Part shown: positions 16,531 to 25,452 of the stretch, piece after piece
Layout of the letters: each line of letters begins with the position of its first letter
How positions within the stretch are numbered: position 1 is the first letter of the stretch
Assembly: GCF_000949865.1 (NCBI RefSeq)
Contig: NZ_JWJH01000012.1
Location: forward strand, 131,928-195,927
Length of the DNA: 64,000 nt
Reading direction: 5' to 3'
Origin: Rhizobium nepotum 39/7
GTDB taxonomy: Bacteria; Pseudomonadota; Alphaproteobacteria; Rhizobiales; Rhizobiaceae
The notes under the pieces: model-generated
Seen by the model: the letters and a program-made list of their open reading frames with translations, nothing else
Told to the model about the DNA's origin: nothing
Databases searched by the model: none
Made by a program: the position numbers and the translations under genes

Positions 16531-17170
16531 GAAGCCTCCTTTCCAGCCAACGCGACAGCTGGGACAACGGGTAGCAGACGATGAAATAAAGCACGGCCAC
16601 CGCGACGAAGACGCGGAACGGCTGGAACGTGGCATTGTTGATAAGCTGCCCCGCTCTCGCCAGTTCGACGAAACCGATGATCGATGCGATGGACGTATTC
16701 TTGACGACCTGAACGGCAAAGCCGACGGTCGGCGGCAGGGAAATGCGGATCGCCTGCGGCAGGATGACGTAGCGATATTGCTGCGCACGGGTCAGAGCCA
16801 GCGATTCCGACGCTTCCCATTGCTGCTTCGGCACCGCCTGGATGCAGCCACGCCAGATTTCGGCGAGGTAACCTGATGTATAGATCGTCATGGACGCACC
16901 GGCAGCGATCAGCGGTGGCAGTTCCAGTCCGGCAAGGCTGAGGCCGTAATAGGACAGGAACAGGATCATCAGCACCGGAATGCCCTGGATGACCTGAATA
17001 TAGGTGCCGGCCGCGATGCGCAGCGCCTTCAGATTGGAGGTGCGGCCAAGCGCGATAAGGAAACCAACAATACCGCCGCCGATGAGCGCGATGATCGTCA
17101 GAAGTACGGTCCATTGCAGGGCGCTCAACAGGAAACCGAACTCGTTCCAGCCAAATGTTCGAAGAGTCAT
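16511..17170 (-). CDS. ABC transporter permease, polar amino acid type
   Basis: A 219-residue inner-membrane permease of the HisM/GlnP kind. About five hydrophobic segments and the coupling-helix EAA motif (ESLALTRAQQYRYVILPQAIR) are visible. The ATG at 17170 overlaps the TGA of the preceding permease (ATGA), which fixes the start. It pairs with the next permease to form the channel. Confidence 0.92.
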   Translation of the reverse strand: MTLRTFGWNEFGFLLSALQWTVLLTIIALIGGGIVGFLIALGRTSNLKALRIAAGTYIQVIQGIPVLMILFLSYYGLSLAGLELPPLIAAGASMTIYTSGYLAEIWRGCIQAVPKQQWEASESLALTRAQQYRYVILPQAIRISLPPTVGFAVQVVKNTSIASIIGFVELARAGQLINNATFQPFRVFVAVAVLYFIVCYPLSQLSRWLERRLHAGSNR

Positions 17171-17871
17171 GACTGCACCTCCGGCAAAGCGGTCATCGTC
17201 TTGCGGGCCACACGGCGGCCGAACAGCCACATGCCGACGAGGGCAAGAATGAGCCGCAGGCTGAGCGCCAGCGCAAGGTAGATAAGCGTGACGACGATAT
17301 AGACCTCGAAGGAGCGATAGGTCTGCGATTCCACGAAGGCTGCGGCGGCCGCAAGCTCATGCGTGGAAATGGCCGAGCATATGCTCGATGCCAGCATCAT
17401 CAGCACGAACTGGCTGCAAAGCGAGGGGTAAACCTTGGCAATGGCCGGCACGATGATGACGTGACGGTAGATCTGGTACTTGGTGAAACCCAAAGCTTCA
17501 CCCGCCTCGATCTGCGACTTGTGCACCGCCTCGATGCCGGCGCGGATGATTTCCGTGGAATAGGCGGCAAGATTGATCGTCATGCCGATCAGCGCTGCAG
17601 TCTCCGCCCCCACCCGAAAGCCGAGACCCGGCAGACCGAAATAGACGATGAAAAGCTGCACCAGGAACGGCGTGTTGCGGATCACCTCCACATAGGCATC
17701 CACCATGATGCGGACGATGCCGCCATTGATGGAGCGCAGCGAGGCGAGAAGAATACCGAAAGCGCAGCCGAGCACGATGGAGAGGACCGACAGTTTGATC
17801 GTCAGCCATATGCCGTTCAGAATCTCGTTCTGATATTGGGCGAGCGCGCCGAATTGGAATGTATAGGACAT
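17167..17871 (-). CDS. ABC transporter permease, polar amino acid type
   Basis: A 234-residue HisQ/GlnP-type permease with about five membrane segments and the EAA loop EAGEALGFTKYQIYRHVIIVPAI. It follows the binding-protein gene by 68 bases and is translationally coupled to the second permease. The heterodimer of the two permeases, one ATPase and one binding protein makes a complete importer. Confidence 0.92.
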   Translation of the reverse strand: MSYTFQFGALAQYQNEILNGIWLTIKLSVLSIVLGCAFGILLASLRSINGGIVRIMVDAYVEVIRNTPFLVQLFIVYFGLPGLGFRVGAETAALIGMTINLAAYSTEIIRAGIEAVHKSQIEAGEALGFTKYQIYRHVIIVPAIAKVYPSLCSQFVLMMLASSICSAISTHELAAAAAFVESQTYRSFEVYIVVTLIYLALALSLRLILALVGMWLFGRRVARKTMTALPEVQS

Positions 17872-17939
17872 GCGTCACTCCGTTGACATTTCCCGGCCCG
17901 CCGGAGCTTTTGTTCCGGCGGACGCGTTGAAAGGCTCAA

Positions 17940-18743
17940 TCAGAAGCTAGGCAATTGCGGCAGCGGACGACCGGTCCACTTCACCGAGATACGGTCGAGA
18001 TCGCCCGACATCTTCATGAGATAGATGGAGGTGTTCAGCCATTGACGCAGCTCGAGATCCTCAAGCTTCGTCGCCATGGAGTTGCCCTGCTGGAAGAAGG
18101 TGAAACCAACCTGCAGACCGGCTTCCGGGCGCTGCTTGATGATCGCCTCGCCAACCGTGGACGGCAGCGCTACGGCATCCACCTGACCGGCAAGCAGAGC
18201 CTGCGCGCTGGTAGAATCATCCTCGTAGACGACGATTTCGAGACCTTCGATATTGGCCTTGCGCAGCGCGGTTTCCTGCGATGAACCGCGATTGACCGAA
18301 ACGCGCTTGCCTTTCAGGCTCTCCAGATTTTCGAACTTCTGGTCCTTGCCGGAAATGATGTCCATGTTGAACGCGCTGTAGGGCTGCGTGAACATGACCG
18401 TCTTGGCGCGCTCGCCGGTTGGCGCAAGCGTCGCAACGAGGAAATCGACCTTGCCGGTCTGAAGGGCCGGAATACGCGCAGGCGGCGTCAGCGGCACAAG
18501 TTCGACCGGCAGCGACAGGTAAGAGCCGATCAGATTTGCAACATCCACGTCGTATCCGGAAGGATTGCCCTTCTCATCCACCATGCCCATTGGCGGCGCA
18601 CCGGTAAGGACACCGATCTTGACCTTGCCGCGTGCGGTGATCTCGCTGAGTGAAACGGCATAGGCCGAAGTTGACGCAGCAAGTGTAGCGGCGGCAACAC
18701 CGACCGCAACGGTCATGTTCTTCAAAAATCTGGAAATGCTCAT
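17940..18743 (-). CDS. ABC transporter periplasmic substrate-binding protein (family 3)
   Basis: A 267-residue binding protein with a Sec signal peptide (hydrophobic core NMTVAVGVAAATLAAS, cleavage near AYA) and the family-3 pattern: KVKIGVLTGAPPMGMVDEKG and GYDVDVANLIGSYL. Ligand is unknown; the family covers amino acids and opines. It is the first gene of the operon and its promoter region carries a LacI-type operator (18807-18824), which is unusual for an amino-acid transporter and hints at a sugar-acid-like or mixed ligand. Confidence 0.9.
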   Translation of the reverse strand: MSISRFLKNMTVAVGVAAATLAASTSAYAVSLSEITARGKVKIGVLTGAPPMGMVDEKGNPSGYDVDVANLIGSYLSLPVELVPLTPPARIPALQTGKVDFLVATLAPTGERAKTVMFTQPYSAFNMDIISGKDQKFENLESLKGKRVSVNRGSSQETALRKANIEGLEIVVYEDDSTSAQALLAGQVDAVALPSTVGEAIIKQRPEAGLQVGFTFFQQGNSMATKLEDLELRQWLNTSIYLMKMSGDLDRISVKWTGRPLPQLPSF

Positions 18744-18806
18744 GGTCTCTCCTCCAACCTTTTAGTGGCTGCCCGAACGGGAACAGCGGCCTTGCCAAAA
18801 CCGAAA

Positions 18807-18824
18807 AATGTTCTCGATAACATT
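18807..18824. promoter_or_regulatory. Candidate LacI operator A (binding-protein promoter)
   Basis: AATGTTCTCGATAACATT: perfect AATGTT/AACATT arms. It lies 64-81 bases upstream of the binding-protein start. Fourteen of 17 bases match site B (18970-18986) when read in the same direction. Confidence 0.65.
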
Positions 18825-18969
18825 TTGACGCGGTTTATAAAAAACTCCTCCCAAGGAGACGCAAAAGTCAAAAATCGTTGGAATTTCCGATGAAATTCAA
18901 CAATTTTCGCCGGTTATCGATTTTCCTCTTGTCGATACCAGTTCACGTTCTTGGCATGATCAATAATGC

Positions 18970-18986
18970 ATGTTATCGGTATCATT
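18970..18986. promoter_or_regulatory. Candidate LacI operator B (ABM-gene promoter)
   Basis: ATGTTATCGGTATCATT, 53 bases before the ABM-fold gene, on the other side of the divergent intergenic region. It resembles site A and the central CG of typical LacI-family operators. Confidence 0.6.
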
Positions 18987-19038
18987 GCAAGTCCGATCTA
19001 CAGATCTGTTGCATCAGGCATTCATTCGGGAGGAAACC

Positions 19039-19359
19039 ATGTATACGCGCTCGGCAATTTTTGAAGGCAAGATCCATCCCGGCCGGGAGGAGGAGTTTTT
19101 CCGGATCGTGGAGGAGAAACTTCTGCCGGTCTGGAGGCGTATGCCCAACGCGCAGGCCGTGCGGGTGATGCGCACCGAGCGCACAGACCCGGACGCAGCA
19201 GCGATCATCATGGTACAGGAAATCGACTATCCCTCCATGGAAGCCGTCGAAGAAGCGCTGGTTTCGCCGGTCAGGCTGGAAGGCCGGGCGCTGACGGACG
19301 AGATGATGAGCATGTGCGACGGGCGCTTTTATCACCTCGTCTATAGCCGCATCGCATAA
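19039..19359 (+). CDS. Small dimeric alpha-beta barrel protein, ABM-like
   Basis: A 106-residue protein that fits the ferredoxin-like dimeric barrel of the antibiotic-biosynthesis-monooxygenase (ABM)/EthD group: IFEGKIHPGREEEFFRIVEEKLLPVW followed by a strand-rich second half, split here only for description. No cofactor site can be seen, as is normal. The start at 19039 has GGGAGG seven bases upstream. It is divergent from the ABC operon and precedes the LacI gene, so it probably belongs to the same regulon. Its reaction is unknown. Confidence 0.7.
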   Translation: MYTRSAIFEGKIHPGREEEFFRIVEEKLLPVWRRMPNAQAVRVMRTERTDPDAAAIIMVQEIDYPSMEAVEEALVSPVRLEGRALTDEMMSMCDGRFYHLVYSRIA

Positions 19360-19366
19360 ATCCGGT

Positions 19367-19403
19367 GCACGCCGCACTGATCGGTGATCATGCGGCGTGC
19401 TTT
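19367..19403 (+). terminator. Probable terminator after the ABM-like gene
   Basis: A perfect 10-bp stem GCACGCCGCA/TGCGGCGTGC with a 14-base loop is followed by TTTCCCTT. The T-run is weak, so read-through into the LacI gene is possible. Confidence 0.5.
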
Positions 19404-19430
19404 CCCTTGATATCTTCGTGTATGTCTTGT

Positions 19431-19452
19431 CCTGAACTGGTTCGAATTCAGG
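19431..19452 (+). promoter_or_regulatory. Inverted repeat over the lacI-type gene's ribosome site
   Basis: CCTGAA and TTCAGG arms with a 10-base spacer end two bases into the GGGAGA ribosome site of the LacI gene. It could be an operator or a weak hairpin that hides the ribosome site. Confidence 0.3.
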
Positions 19453-19462
19453 GAGACATGCT

Positions 19463-20539
19463 TTGGTGGAGCGCACGCCCTTGGCCGCAGCGTTAGTCAC
19501 GTCAAAAAAAGCAACCATGAGCGACGTCTCCAAACTCGCGGGCGTCTCCAAGATGACCGTCTCGCGGGTGCTGGCCGATCCGGCGCTGGTGTCTGAAGAC
19601 ACGCGCCGGAAGGTGATGAAAGCCATCGAGCAACTGGGATATGTGCCGGACCGGATCGCCGGTTCGCTTTCCTCCCGTCGTACCAATTTCATCACCGCCA
19701 TCCTGCCGACGCTCACCAACTCCAACTTCGCCGACAGCGCGCAAGGGCTCGCCAATGCGCTCCGGGCCGCCGACTACCAATTGCTGATCGGCTATACGAT
19801 GTATGATCTGCAGGAAGAGGAACGCGTCATCCGCACCATGATGGAGCGCCGCCCTGACGCCATAGTGGTAGCTGGAACCGTACATACCAAGATGGCGAGC
19901 GAAGTTTTGATGCGCGCCGGCATCCCGATCGTGGAAATCTGGGACGTTCCCGAGCATCCCATCGACCACGCCGTTGGCTTTTCCAACTACGAAGTGGGAA
20001 GAAACGCCGCCAAATATTTGATATCACTTGGATATAGCAGAATCGGTGCGCTCGGTTCCCGCGCTGATGGCGATGTGAAGGACTGGCGCGGCGAAAGCCG
20101 CCTCCTCGGTTTTGGTGCCGCGCTACGCGAAGCCGGCATTGCCGACAACCTCATCATCCGCGAAGGCAGCGCCCCCGTATCTTACGATCACGGGGCAAAA
20201 ACGCTCGGCTCGCTGCTGGCGAGGGAACCGGATGTCGAGGCGATTTTCGCAGTCTCCGATATTTCCGCCGTCGGTGCGCTGATGGAGTGCCATCGACGAG
20301 GCATCAATGTTCCCGAACGCATTTCCATCCTCGGTTTTGGTGACTTCGACATAGGCAGGCAATGTTATCCGGCGATTTCGACGATCCGGGTCGACGCCCA
20401 GATGATTGGCCGCAAAGCGGGCGAATTGCTGCTTTCCATATTGGAAGCGGAAAAAGGCGCTGCCGTTCCCGAAGGTGCGCGCGTGGATGTGGGATTTGAG
20501 TTGATCGTCAGGGAGACGACGAAGCGGGCGGGTGATTAG
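19463..20539 (+). CDS. LacI-family transcriptional regulator
   Basis: A 358-residue repressor: N-terminal LacI helix-turn-helix (MSDVSKLAGVSKMTVSRVLA) and hinge (SLSSRRTNFITAILPTL), then a periplasmic-binding-protein-like sugar domain. The start is uncertain: TTG at 19463 and GTG at 19466 are well spaced from GGGAGA; ATG at 19517 begins right at the HTH but has only a poor ribosome site. It most likely controls the divergent ABC operon and ABM gene through the operators at 18807 and 18970. The protein most resembles the gluconate-repressor branch, which bind sugar acids; that is inference. Confidence 0.9.
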   Translation: MVERTPLAAALVTSKKATMSDVSKLAGVSKMTVSRVLADPALVSEDTRRKVMKAIEQLGYVPDRIAGSLSSRRTNFITAILPTLTNSNFADSAQGLANALRAADYQLLIGYTMYDLQEEERVIRTMMERRPDAIVVAGTVHTKMASEVLMRAGIPIVEIWDVPEHPIDHAVGFSNYEVGRNAAKYLISLGYSRIGALGSRADGDVKDWRGESRLLGFGAALREAGIADNLIIREGSAPVSYDHGAKTLGSLLAREPDVEAIFAVSDISAVGALMECHRRGINVPERISILGFGDFDIGRQCYPAISTIRVDAQMIGRKAGELLLSILEAEKGAAVPEGARVDVGFELIVRETTKRAGD

Positions 20540-20584
20540 CGGCAGGTACGGCATACGCTATTGGCGAGCGGGTGCACCTTTCGC

Positions 20585-20605
20585 CTTCTCCCCGGCAGGG
20601 AGAAG
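20585..20605. repeat. Short hairpin, possibly a rhizobial intergenic repeat remnant
   Basis: CTTCTCCC-cggca-GGGAGAAG, perfect 8-base arms, between two convergent genes. The CTTCTCCCC...GGGAGAAG core recalls RIME-type repeats of Rhizobiaceae. There is no T-run. Confidence 0.3.
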
Positions 20606-20665
20606 AAACGAGTGGCAACGTATGGGCATATCAAACTGCCCAGCTCATACGAGATTTCTTGCGCT

Positions 20666-21694
20666 TTATCGCGCACCCCATGTATCCGTCAGGCGATACC
20701 CTTCCGGCCATGGATCGGAAGGATCGAGCATGTGCTGGTGAATGCCCGTGATCCAGCCGCGGCCGGAAATTTCCGGCAGGATGGCCGGGCGATCGCCGAC
20801 CGTTGTTGTTCCTAGAATGCGGCCGGTGAAGGTTGAACCGATGAGCGATACGGCGGTCAGCGACTCGCCTTCCTTCATCTCACCACGCGCATGCAGCACC
20901 GCCATGCGGGCTGAAAGTGCGGTGCCGGTCGGCGAACGGTCCACTTTGCCCGGCTGGATGGCCACGGCCGCCCCTGCCCGTAAACCTTCGGTGGTGCGCT
21001 CCACCTTGCCAGCGAACAGGCAGAAGGAAAAATGCCGCCAGTCCGGGTTTTCGGGATGCTCGAAACCCAAAGCCTTGTTGGCGGCATTGGTGATACGCAC
21101 GCCGAGGCGGGCGATGTCATGCGCTTCTTCCGGCTTCAGGCTAAAGCCCATCGCTTCGGCATCGACAATGACGAAGCTGTCTCCGCCATAGGCCGTATCG
21201 ATCTTGAGAACGCCAAGACCTTCGACCTCGAGTTCGGCATCCAGCCGTGCGGCAAAGCTCGGCAGATTCTGCACGAAAATCCGCTCGGCCTTGCCATTGC
21301 TGCATTCGGCACGCACCTTCACCAACCCGCCCGGCGCTTCCAGCAGCATATGCGTTTCCGGCTCCCGCATCGGAACGATGCCACCATCCAGTAGCACGGT
21401 GGACACGCAGATGGAGTTGGAGCCGGACATGGGTGGCGTGTCTTCCGGCTCCATGATGATGAAGGCGGCGTCCGCGTCCGGATGTTTCGGCGGCACCAGA
21501 AGGTTGACGTGACGGAACACGCCGCCGCGCGGCTCATTCAGCATGAAATTGCGCAGGGTCTCATCGCGGGCGATGAAACGGCTCTGCTCCCAGATCGTCT
21601 CGCCTGGCGGAGGCCTGACGCCACCGACGATCACATCCCCCACCTCACCCTCCGCGTGGGCGGAAATGACGTGAATGGTCTTGATACTGCGCAT
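20666..21694 (-). CDS. Proline racemase-family enzyme (hydroxyproline epimerase or trans-3-hydroxyproline dehydratase)
   Basis: A 342-residue cytoplasmic enzyme of the proline racemase superfamily. The two catalytic positions, Cys/Cys in proline racemase, are Ser90 ([11 protein letters not shown]) and Thr256 ([14 protein letters not shown]). A Thr at the second site is known from trans-3-hydroxy-L-proline dehydratases, while Ser at the first occurs in some 4-hydroxyproline epimerases, so either reaction is possible. It is last in the minus-strand operon after aconitase X; the neighbouring genes point to hydroxyproline. GAGGAG precedes the ATG at 21694. Confidence 0.85.
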   Translation of the reverse strand: MRSIKTIHVISAHAEGEVGDVIVGGVRPPPGETIWEQSRFIARDETLRNFMLNEPRGGVFRHVNLLVPPKHPDADAAFIIMEPEDTPPMSGSNSICVSTVLLDGGIVPMREPETHMLLEAPGGLVKVRAECSNGKAERIFVQNLPSFAARLDAELEVEGLGVLKIDTAYGGDSFVIVDAEAMGFSLKPEEAHDIARLGVRITNAANKALGFEHPENPDWRHFSFCLFAGKVERTTEGLRAGAAVAIQPGKVDRSPTGTALSARMAVLHARGEMKEGESLTAVSLIGSTFTGRILGTTTVGDRPAILPEISGRGWITGIHQHMLDPSDPWPEGYRLTDTWGAR

Positions 21695-21766
21695 TCAAAG
21701 CTCCTCTAGAGAATTTCCAGTAAACATGCGTCGAAAAACCAGGGATAGAAAGCGCCTGGACGCGCT

Positions 21767-23476
21767 CTAACAGAGCCAGGAGGGAAGACGGGAGATGGCA
21801 CGGCCGGTCAGCGCGCTTTCAACGCAGTCGGCAAGGCTGCCGAAGCGCACCGCGCGGCCGCTGAGGCCCGGGCCGTAATGGGCGTATTTGCCGGAATTGG
21901 TCATCAGGGTGTGGGTCTTTGTCGGAAAGGCCGGCTCGGAAATCGAACACCAGCAGAGATCCGGCAGCACCTGCACGCCGCTATCATACAGGCCTTGCAG
22001 GGTGCCATCCCGGTCCGCAGCGTCGATGACCTGCTGTCCCGCAGTGACGATGACGGCGACATCCGCATGACGCCTGCGGCCGGCGAAGGTAATCGCGAGC
22101 GCGCGGCACTCCTCCAGCGAGGCATGCGGGCTGCCGATGGCGACGAGTTGCACATCCTCCGGCCCCTCATTCAGAAGCGACCAGCCGGCGGCCATATCGG
22201 CAAGCGAAATGGTGACGGTCTCGGCTGTTTTCACAGGCGCAAGCCCGGCTTCCGGGGTCACACCCTCGATATGCAGCATGGGTACTGCGGAGGTGGTGCC
22301 GAAAGCGGCGCATAGTGCTTTCAGATCATCCCGCGAAGGACTGGCAGCGCCTAGACCGCGCAGGAGCGGAATGCACTCGGGTGCAGCCTTGCCAGCCAGA
22401 TAACCGACGAGCGGCCAGAAGGCATCATCTATACCCTCAGGCAAAGCGACATCAACGATGCGCTGCGGGCGGCGGTTTTCCTCCAGATAGACGCCGGAAA
22501 GCGGCGCCCTGCCCGTCAAGGCAATGCAAAGATCGAGAAAATCCGGATGCTTCGCGGTGCGCGCGCCGAGAACCGTATTGGCGAAGATCACCGCATTCGA
22601 TTCCGCCCAGGCAATCATATCGCCGGCCTGCGGTGCACTGTCGAGCAGGTAAGGCGAACAGGTGAATGTGGGCCGACAGCCCATGCGCACATAAGCGTCC
22701 GCCAGCCTTGCGGCCGGATCGCCGAAATCCTCCGGCACGCCTTGCGCGCGCCAGTTTGCCTTGTCCACAGAAATGGCGTTCATCGTCGTCGGCACACGCA
22801 CGCTTGCGCCCATCTCCGCCATTTTTTCCGCGAAAGTGAGATTGGCGGGGCTGGCATAGATGCAGCCGTCAATATGGCCCTGCGTGACATCGACAAGGGC
22901 TGACGCCCCCTGCTGGGCGGCCATGGCGACGATGATGTGCATCGCCTGCTGCACGGCAACGCCGTCGCGGCCTTCGAGCATTGCCCGATCGTCATCCTTG
23001 AGATCGAGATGCGCCGTCGCCGGCGGCGCGATTACGAGGGAAACGCCATCGGCCTCGATGGTCTTCTCATTGAGACGGACATGTGCGGCTTGGGAAAATC
23101 GAGCAAAGTTCTCCGCGTCGAGGCGCAGCACCGGCAAAGGCCTGCCGAACATTTCCGCAGCGATCAGCGCGCCGAGCGTCAGCACGTCCTCGGCCTCGCA
23201 GAAAACCAGCGCCGAGGGCGCGCGGCCCGTCAGGACAAGATCGAGCAACACGCCCGAACCGGTGCAGGAGCCGCGGCTCGACGGCATGAACAGCACGCCG
23301 CCGGTCAGACAGACGCCGTGCAGCGGGTGATGAACGTCGATCACCTTGCCGGTGGCGGGATCGACGCCGCCCCAGAAACTCAGCGCCTCAGTGGTGGCGA
23401 TCACCACGCCTTCAGCCGCGCCGGGCAGGATGCTGCACGCCTGAGGAACTGTTGTTGTCGAAACGGAAGAAGACAT
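21767..23476 (-). CDS. Aconitase X, cis-3-hydroxy-L-proline dehydratase
   Basis: A 569-residue fused aconitase X: the small swivelling domain (about 1-150, with [19 protein letters not shown]) joined to the large DUF521 domain. Cys residues that can hold the Fe-S cluster are seen in [12 protein letters not shown]. AcnX proteins of this type from Agrobacterium dehydrate cis-3-hydroxy-L-proline to Delta1-pyrroline-2-carboxylate, whose reductase is encoded at 28073. It lies 12 bases after the FAD enzyme gene and is clearly co-transcribed with it. Substrate is inferred from family and context. Confidence 0.88.
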   Translation of the reverse strand: MSSSVSTTTVPQACSILPGAAEGVVIATTEALSFWGGVDPATGKVIDVHHPLHGVCLTGGVLFMPSSRGSCTGSGVLLDLVLTGRAPSALVFCEAEDVLTLGALIAAEMFGRPLPVLRLDAENFARFSQAAHVRLNEKTIEADGVSLVIAPPATAHLDLKDDDRAMLEGRDGVAVQQAMHIIVAMAAQQGASALVDVTQGHIDGCIYASPANLTFAEKMAEMGASVRVPTTMNAISVDKANWRAQGVPEDFGDPAARLADAYVRMGCRPTFTCSPYLLDSAPQAGDMIAWAESNAVIFANTVLGARTAKHPDFLDLCIALTGRAPLSGVYLEENRRPQRIVDVALPEGIDDAFWPLVGYLAGKAAPECIPLLRGLGAASPSRDDLKALCAAFGTTSAVPMLHIEGVTPEAGLAPVKTAETVTISLADMAAGWSLLNEGPEDVQLVAIGSPHASLEECRALAITFAGRRRHADVAVIVTAGQQVIDAADRDGTLQGLYDSGVQVLPDLCWCSISEPAFPTKTHTLMTNSGKYAHYGPGLSGRAVRFGSLADCVESALTGRAISRLPSWLC

Positions 23477-23488
23477 TGAAAATCCCCG

Positions 23489-24730
23489 TCAGAAACGTTG
23501 CGGCGAAAATGCCCTTGTATCGATGACGGGTTTTTGCCCCGTCAGAAGATCGGCGACGATGCGGGCCGTACCCACCGATTGCGTCAGCCCCAGATGGCCA
23601 TGGCCAAAAGCGTAGACCACCCGCGCCGTGTGCCGTGCCGCGCCAATCGCCGGCAGACTGTCCGGCAGCGACGGGCGGAAACCCATCCATTGCTTGCCGC
23701 CTTCGGTTTTCAAGCCCGGCAGGAAGCTCGCCGCCTTGGCCAGAAGCGCCTCCGAGCGCGCGAAATTTGGCGGCAGTTCAAGCCCACCCAGTTCCACCGC
23801 GCCGCCGACGCGAATGCCGGTGGAAAGCCGCGTGACGACGAAACCATGACCACCGAAGGTCACCTGCGTGCGCAGATCGAAGGCGCCGGACGGCAGCGTG
23901 GTATTATACCCCCGTTCCGTTTCCAGAGGAATTTTTTCCCCTAGCGAACGGGCGATGCGATGCGAAAAAGCACCCGCCGCCAGCACGACCCTGCCGGCCT
24001 TGCGGGTTCGCCCGTCATAACTCACCACCTCGATGCCATCTTCCAGCGGTCTGAGCGCGGCGATATCGAGGCGCTCCATACGACCACCGATGGTGCGGAA
24101 ATGCTCGGCAAGGGTCAGCGTATAAAGCTTCGGATCGGCAATGGAATGCCAGCCGGGTGTAAACGTGCCGCAGGTGAACCGCGGCGCGATGCCGGGCTGT
24201 ATATCGGCCATCTGCTCGGCGTTGAGATGCCGGAACTCGATGCCGTGCCGCTCGCGCACCTTCCAGCCGGCAAGCGAGCTTTCGAATTCCGCCTCGCTTT
24301 CATAGACCTGAAGGTTGCCCTCCTTGCGCAGCATGGTGATCGTATCGGTCTTTTTGAGGAACGGTTCCAGCTCGGATTTCGAAAGATCCATCAGCGCTGT
24401 CTGGGCAGCGGTGGAATGCTCCACCCTGGAGGCGGCGCAGGCCCGCCAGAAACGGAACATCCACGGCGCGATCTTCAGCGCATAGGCCGGCGGCACGCTG
24501 AGGGGACCGAGCGGATCGAGAAGCCACTTCGGCGCCTTCCAGAGAATGCCCGGCGATGCGAGCGGCAGGATATCGGTGAAAGCGAAGGCACCGGCATTAC
24601 CTGCGGACGCACCTGCCGCCGGACCTTCGCGATCGATGACCGTGACCGAAAGACCGCGCGTCTGCGCGGCGATTGCCGCCGAAAGGCCGACAACGCCGGC
24701 CCCTATGACGATGACATCGTTTGCTGGCAT
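23489..24730 (-). CDS. FAD-dependent D-amino acid (D-hydroxyproline) dehydrogenase
   Basis: A 413-residue DadA-like flavoprotein. The N-terminal ADP-binding motif VIGAGVVGLSAAIAAQTRG is typical of the DAO family, and the C-terminal GFRPSLPDSLPAIG and HGHLGLTQSVGTA close the FAD site. In hydroxyproline pathways such an enzyme oxidises cis-4-hydroxy-D-proline, or another D-imino acid, to the pyrroline. The start overlaps the stop of the ABC ATPase by one base (TAATG). The electron acceptor is probably the quinone pool; not shown by sequence. Confidence 0.85.
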   Translation of the reverse strand: MPANDVIVIGAGVVGLSAAIAAQTRGLSVTVIDREGPAAGASAGNAGAFAFTDILPLASPGILWKAPKWLLDPLGPLSVPPAYALKIAPWMFRFWRACAASRVEHSTAAQTALMDLSKSELEPFLKKTDTITMLRKEGNLQVYESEAEFESSLAGWKVRERHGIEFRHLNAEQMADIQPGIAPRFTCGTFTPGWHSIADPKLYTLTLAEHFRTIGGRMERLDIAALRPLEDGIEVVSYDGRTRKAGRVVLAAGAFSHRIARSLGEKIPLETERGYNTTLPSGAFDLRTQVTFGGHGFVVTRLSTGIRVGGAVELGGLELPPNFARSEALLAKAASFLPGLKTEGGKQWMGFRPSLPDSLPAIGAARHTARVVYAFGHGHLGLTQSVGTARIVADLLTGQKPVIDTRAFSPQRF

Positions 24731-25452
24731 TACCGCACGCTCGACAGGAATTTCTGCGTTTCGGCATGCTGCGGCGCACCGAAAAGCTGATCCGGCGTGC
24801 CGATTTCCGCCATCACGCCCTGATGGAAGAAGGCGACGCGGTTCGACACATCACGGGCGAAGGCCATTTCATGGGTGACGCAGATCATCGTCATGCCCTC
24901 GTCGGCCAGCATCTTCAGCGTGTCCAGCACCTCGCCCACCAGCATCGGGTCGAGCGCGGAGGTAACTTCGTCGAACAGCATGTATTGCGGCGACATGGCA
25001 AGCGCACGCGCAATCGCCATGCGCTGCTGCTGGCCGCCGGACATCCGGTTGGGATAGACCTTCAGCTTTTCGGCAAGCCCCACATGGGTCAGTTGCTTTA
25101 CCGCGATTTCCTCGGCCTGCTCTTTCGAAATGCCGAGCACCTTGCGTGGCGCCAGCATGACGTTTTCCAGCACCGTCAGATGCGGAAAGGCGTTCCATTG
25201 CTGGAAGACGATGCCGACCTTGCGGCGCAGCTTGTTGAGGTCGGTCGATTTGGCGTGCACCTCGGTGCCGTCAATGACGATCCTGCCGCTGTCGATCGGC
25301 TCAAGGCCATTGATGCAGGTGAGTAACGTCGACTTGCCGGAGCCGGAACCGCCGATGATGGTGACGACCTCACCGTTATTGACGGTCAGGTTGATCCCTT
25401 TCAGAACCTCCAGCGGGCCGAAGGATTTGCGGACGTTTTCGATCTCAATCAT
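24730..25452 (-). CDS. ABC transporter ATP-binding protein (hydroxyproline cluster)
   Basis: A 240-residue GlnQ/HisP-class ATPase: Walker A GGSGSGKST, signature MSGGQQQRMAIARAL, Walker B YMLFDEVTSALDP, switch His in CVTHEM. Its start overlaps the end of the upstream permease gene by eight bases, so it is translated as part of that unit. Confidence 0.93.
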   Translation of the reverse strand: MIEIENVRKSFGPLEVLKGINLTVNNGEVVTIIGGSGSGKSTLLTCINGLEPIDSGRIVIDGTEVHAKSTDLNKLRRKVGIVFQQWNAFPHLTVLENVMLAPRKVLGISKEQAEEIAVKQLTHVGLAEKLKVYPNRMSGGQQQRMAIARALAMSPQYMLFDEVTSALDPMLVGEVLDTLKMLADEGMTMICVTHEMAFARDVSNRVAFFHQGVMAEIGTPDQLFGAPQHAETQKFLSSVR

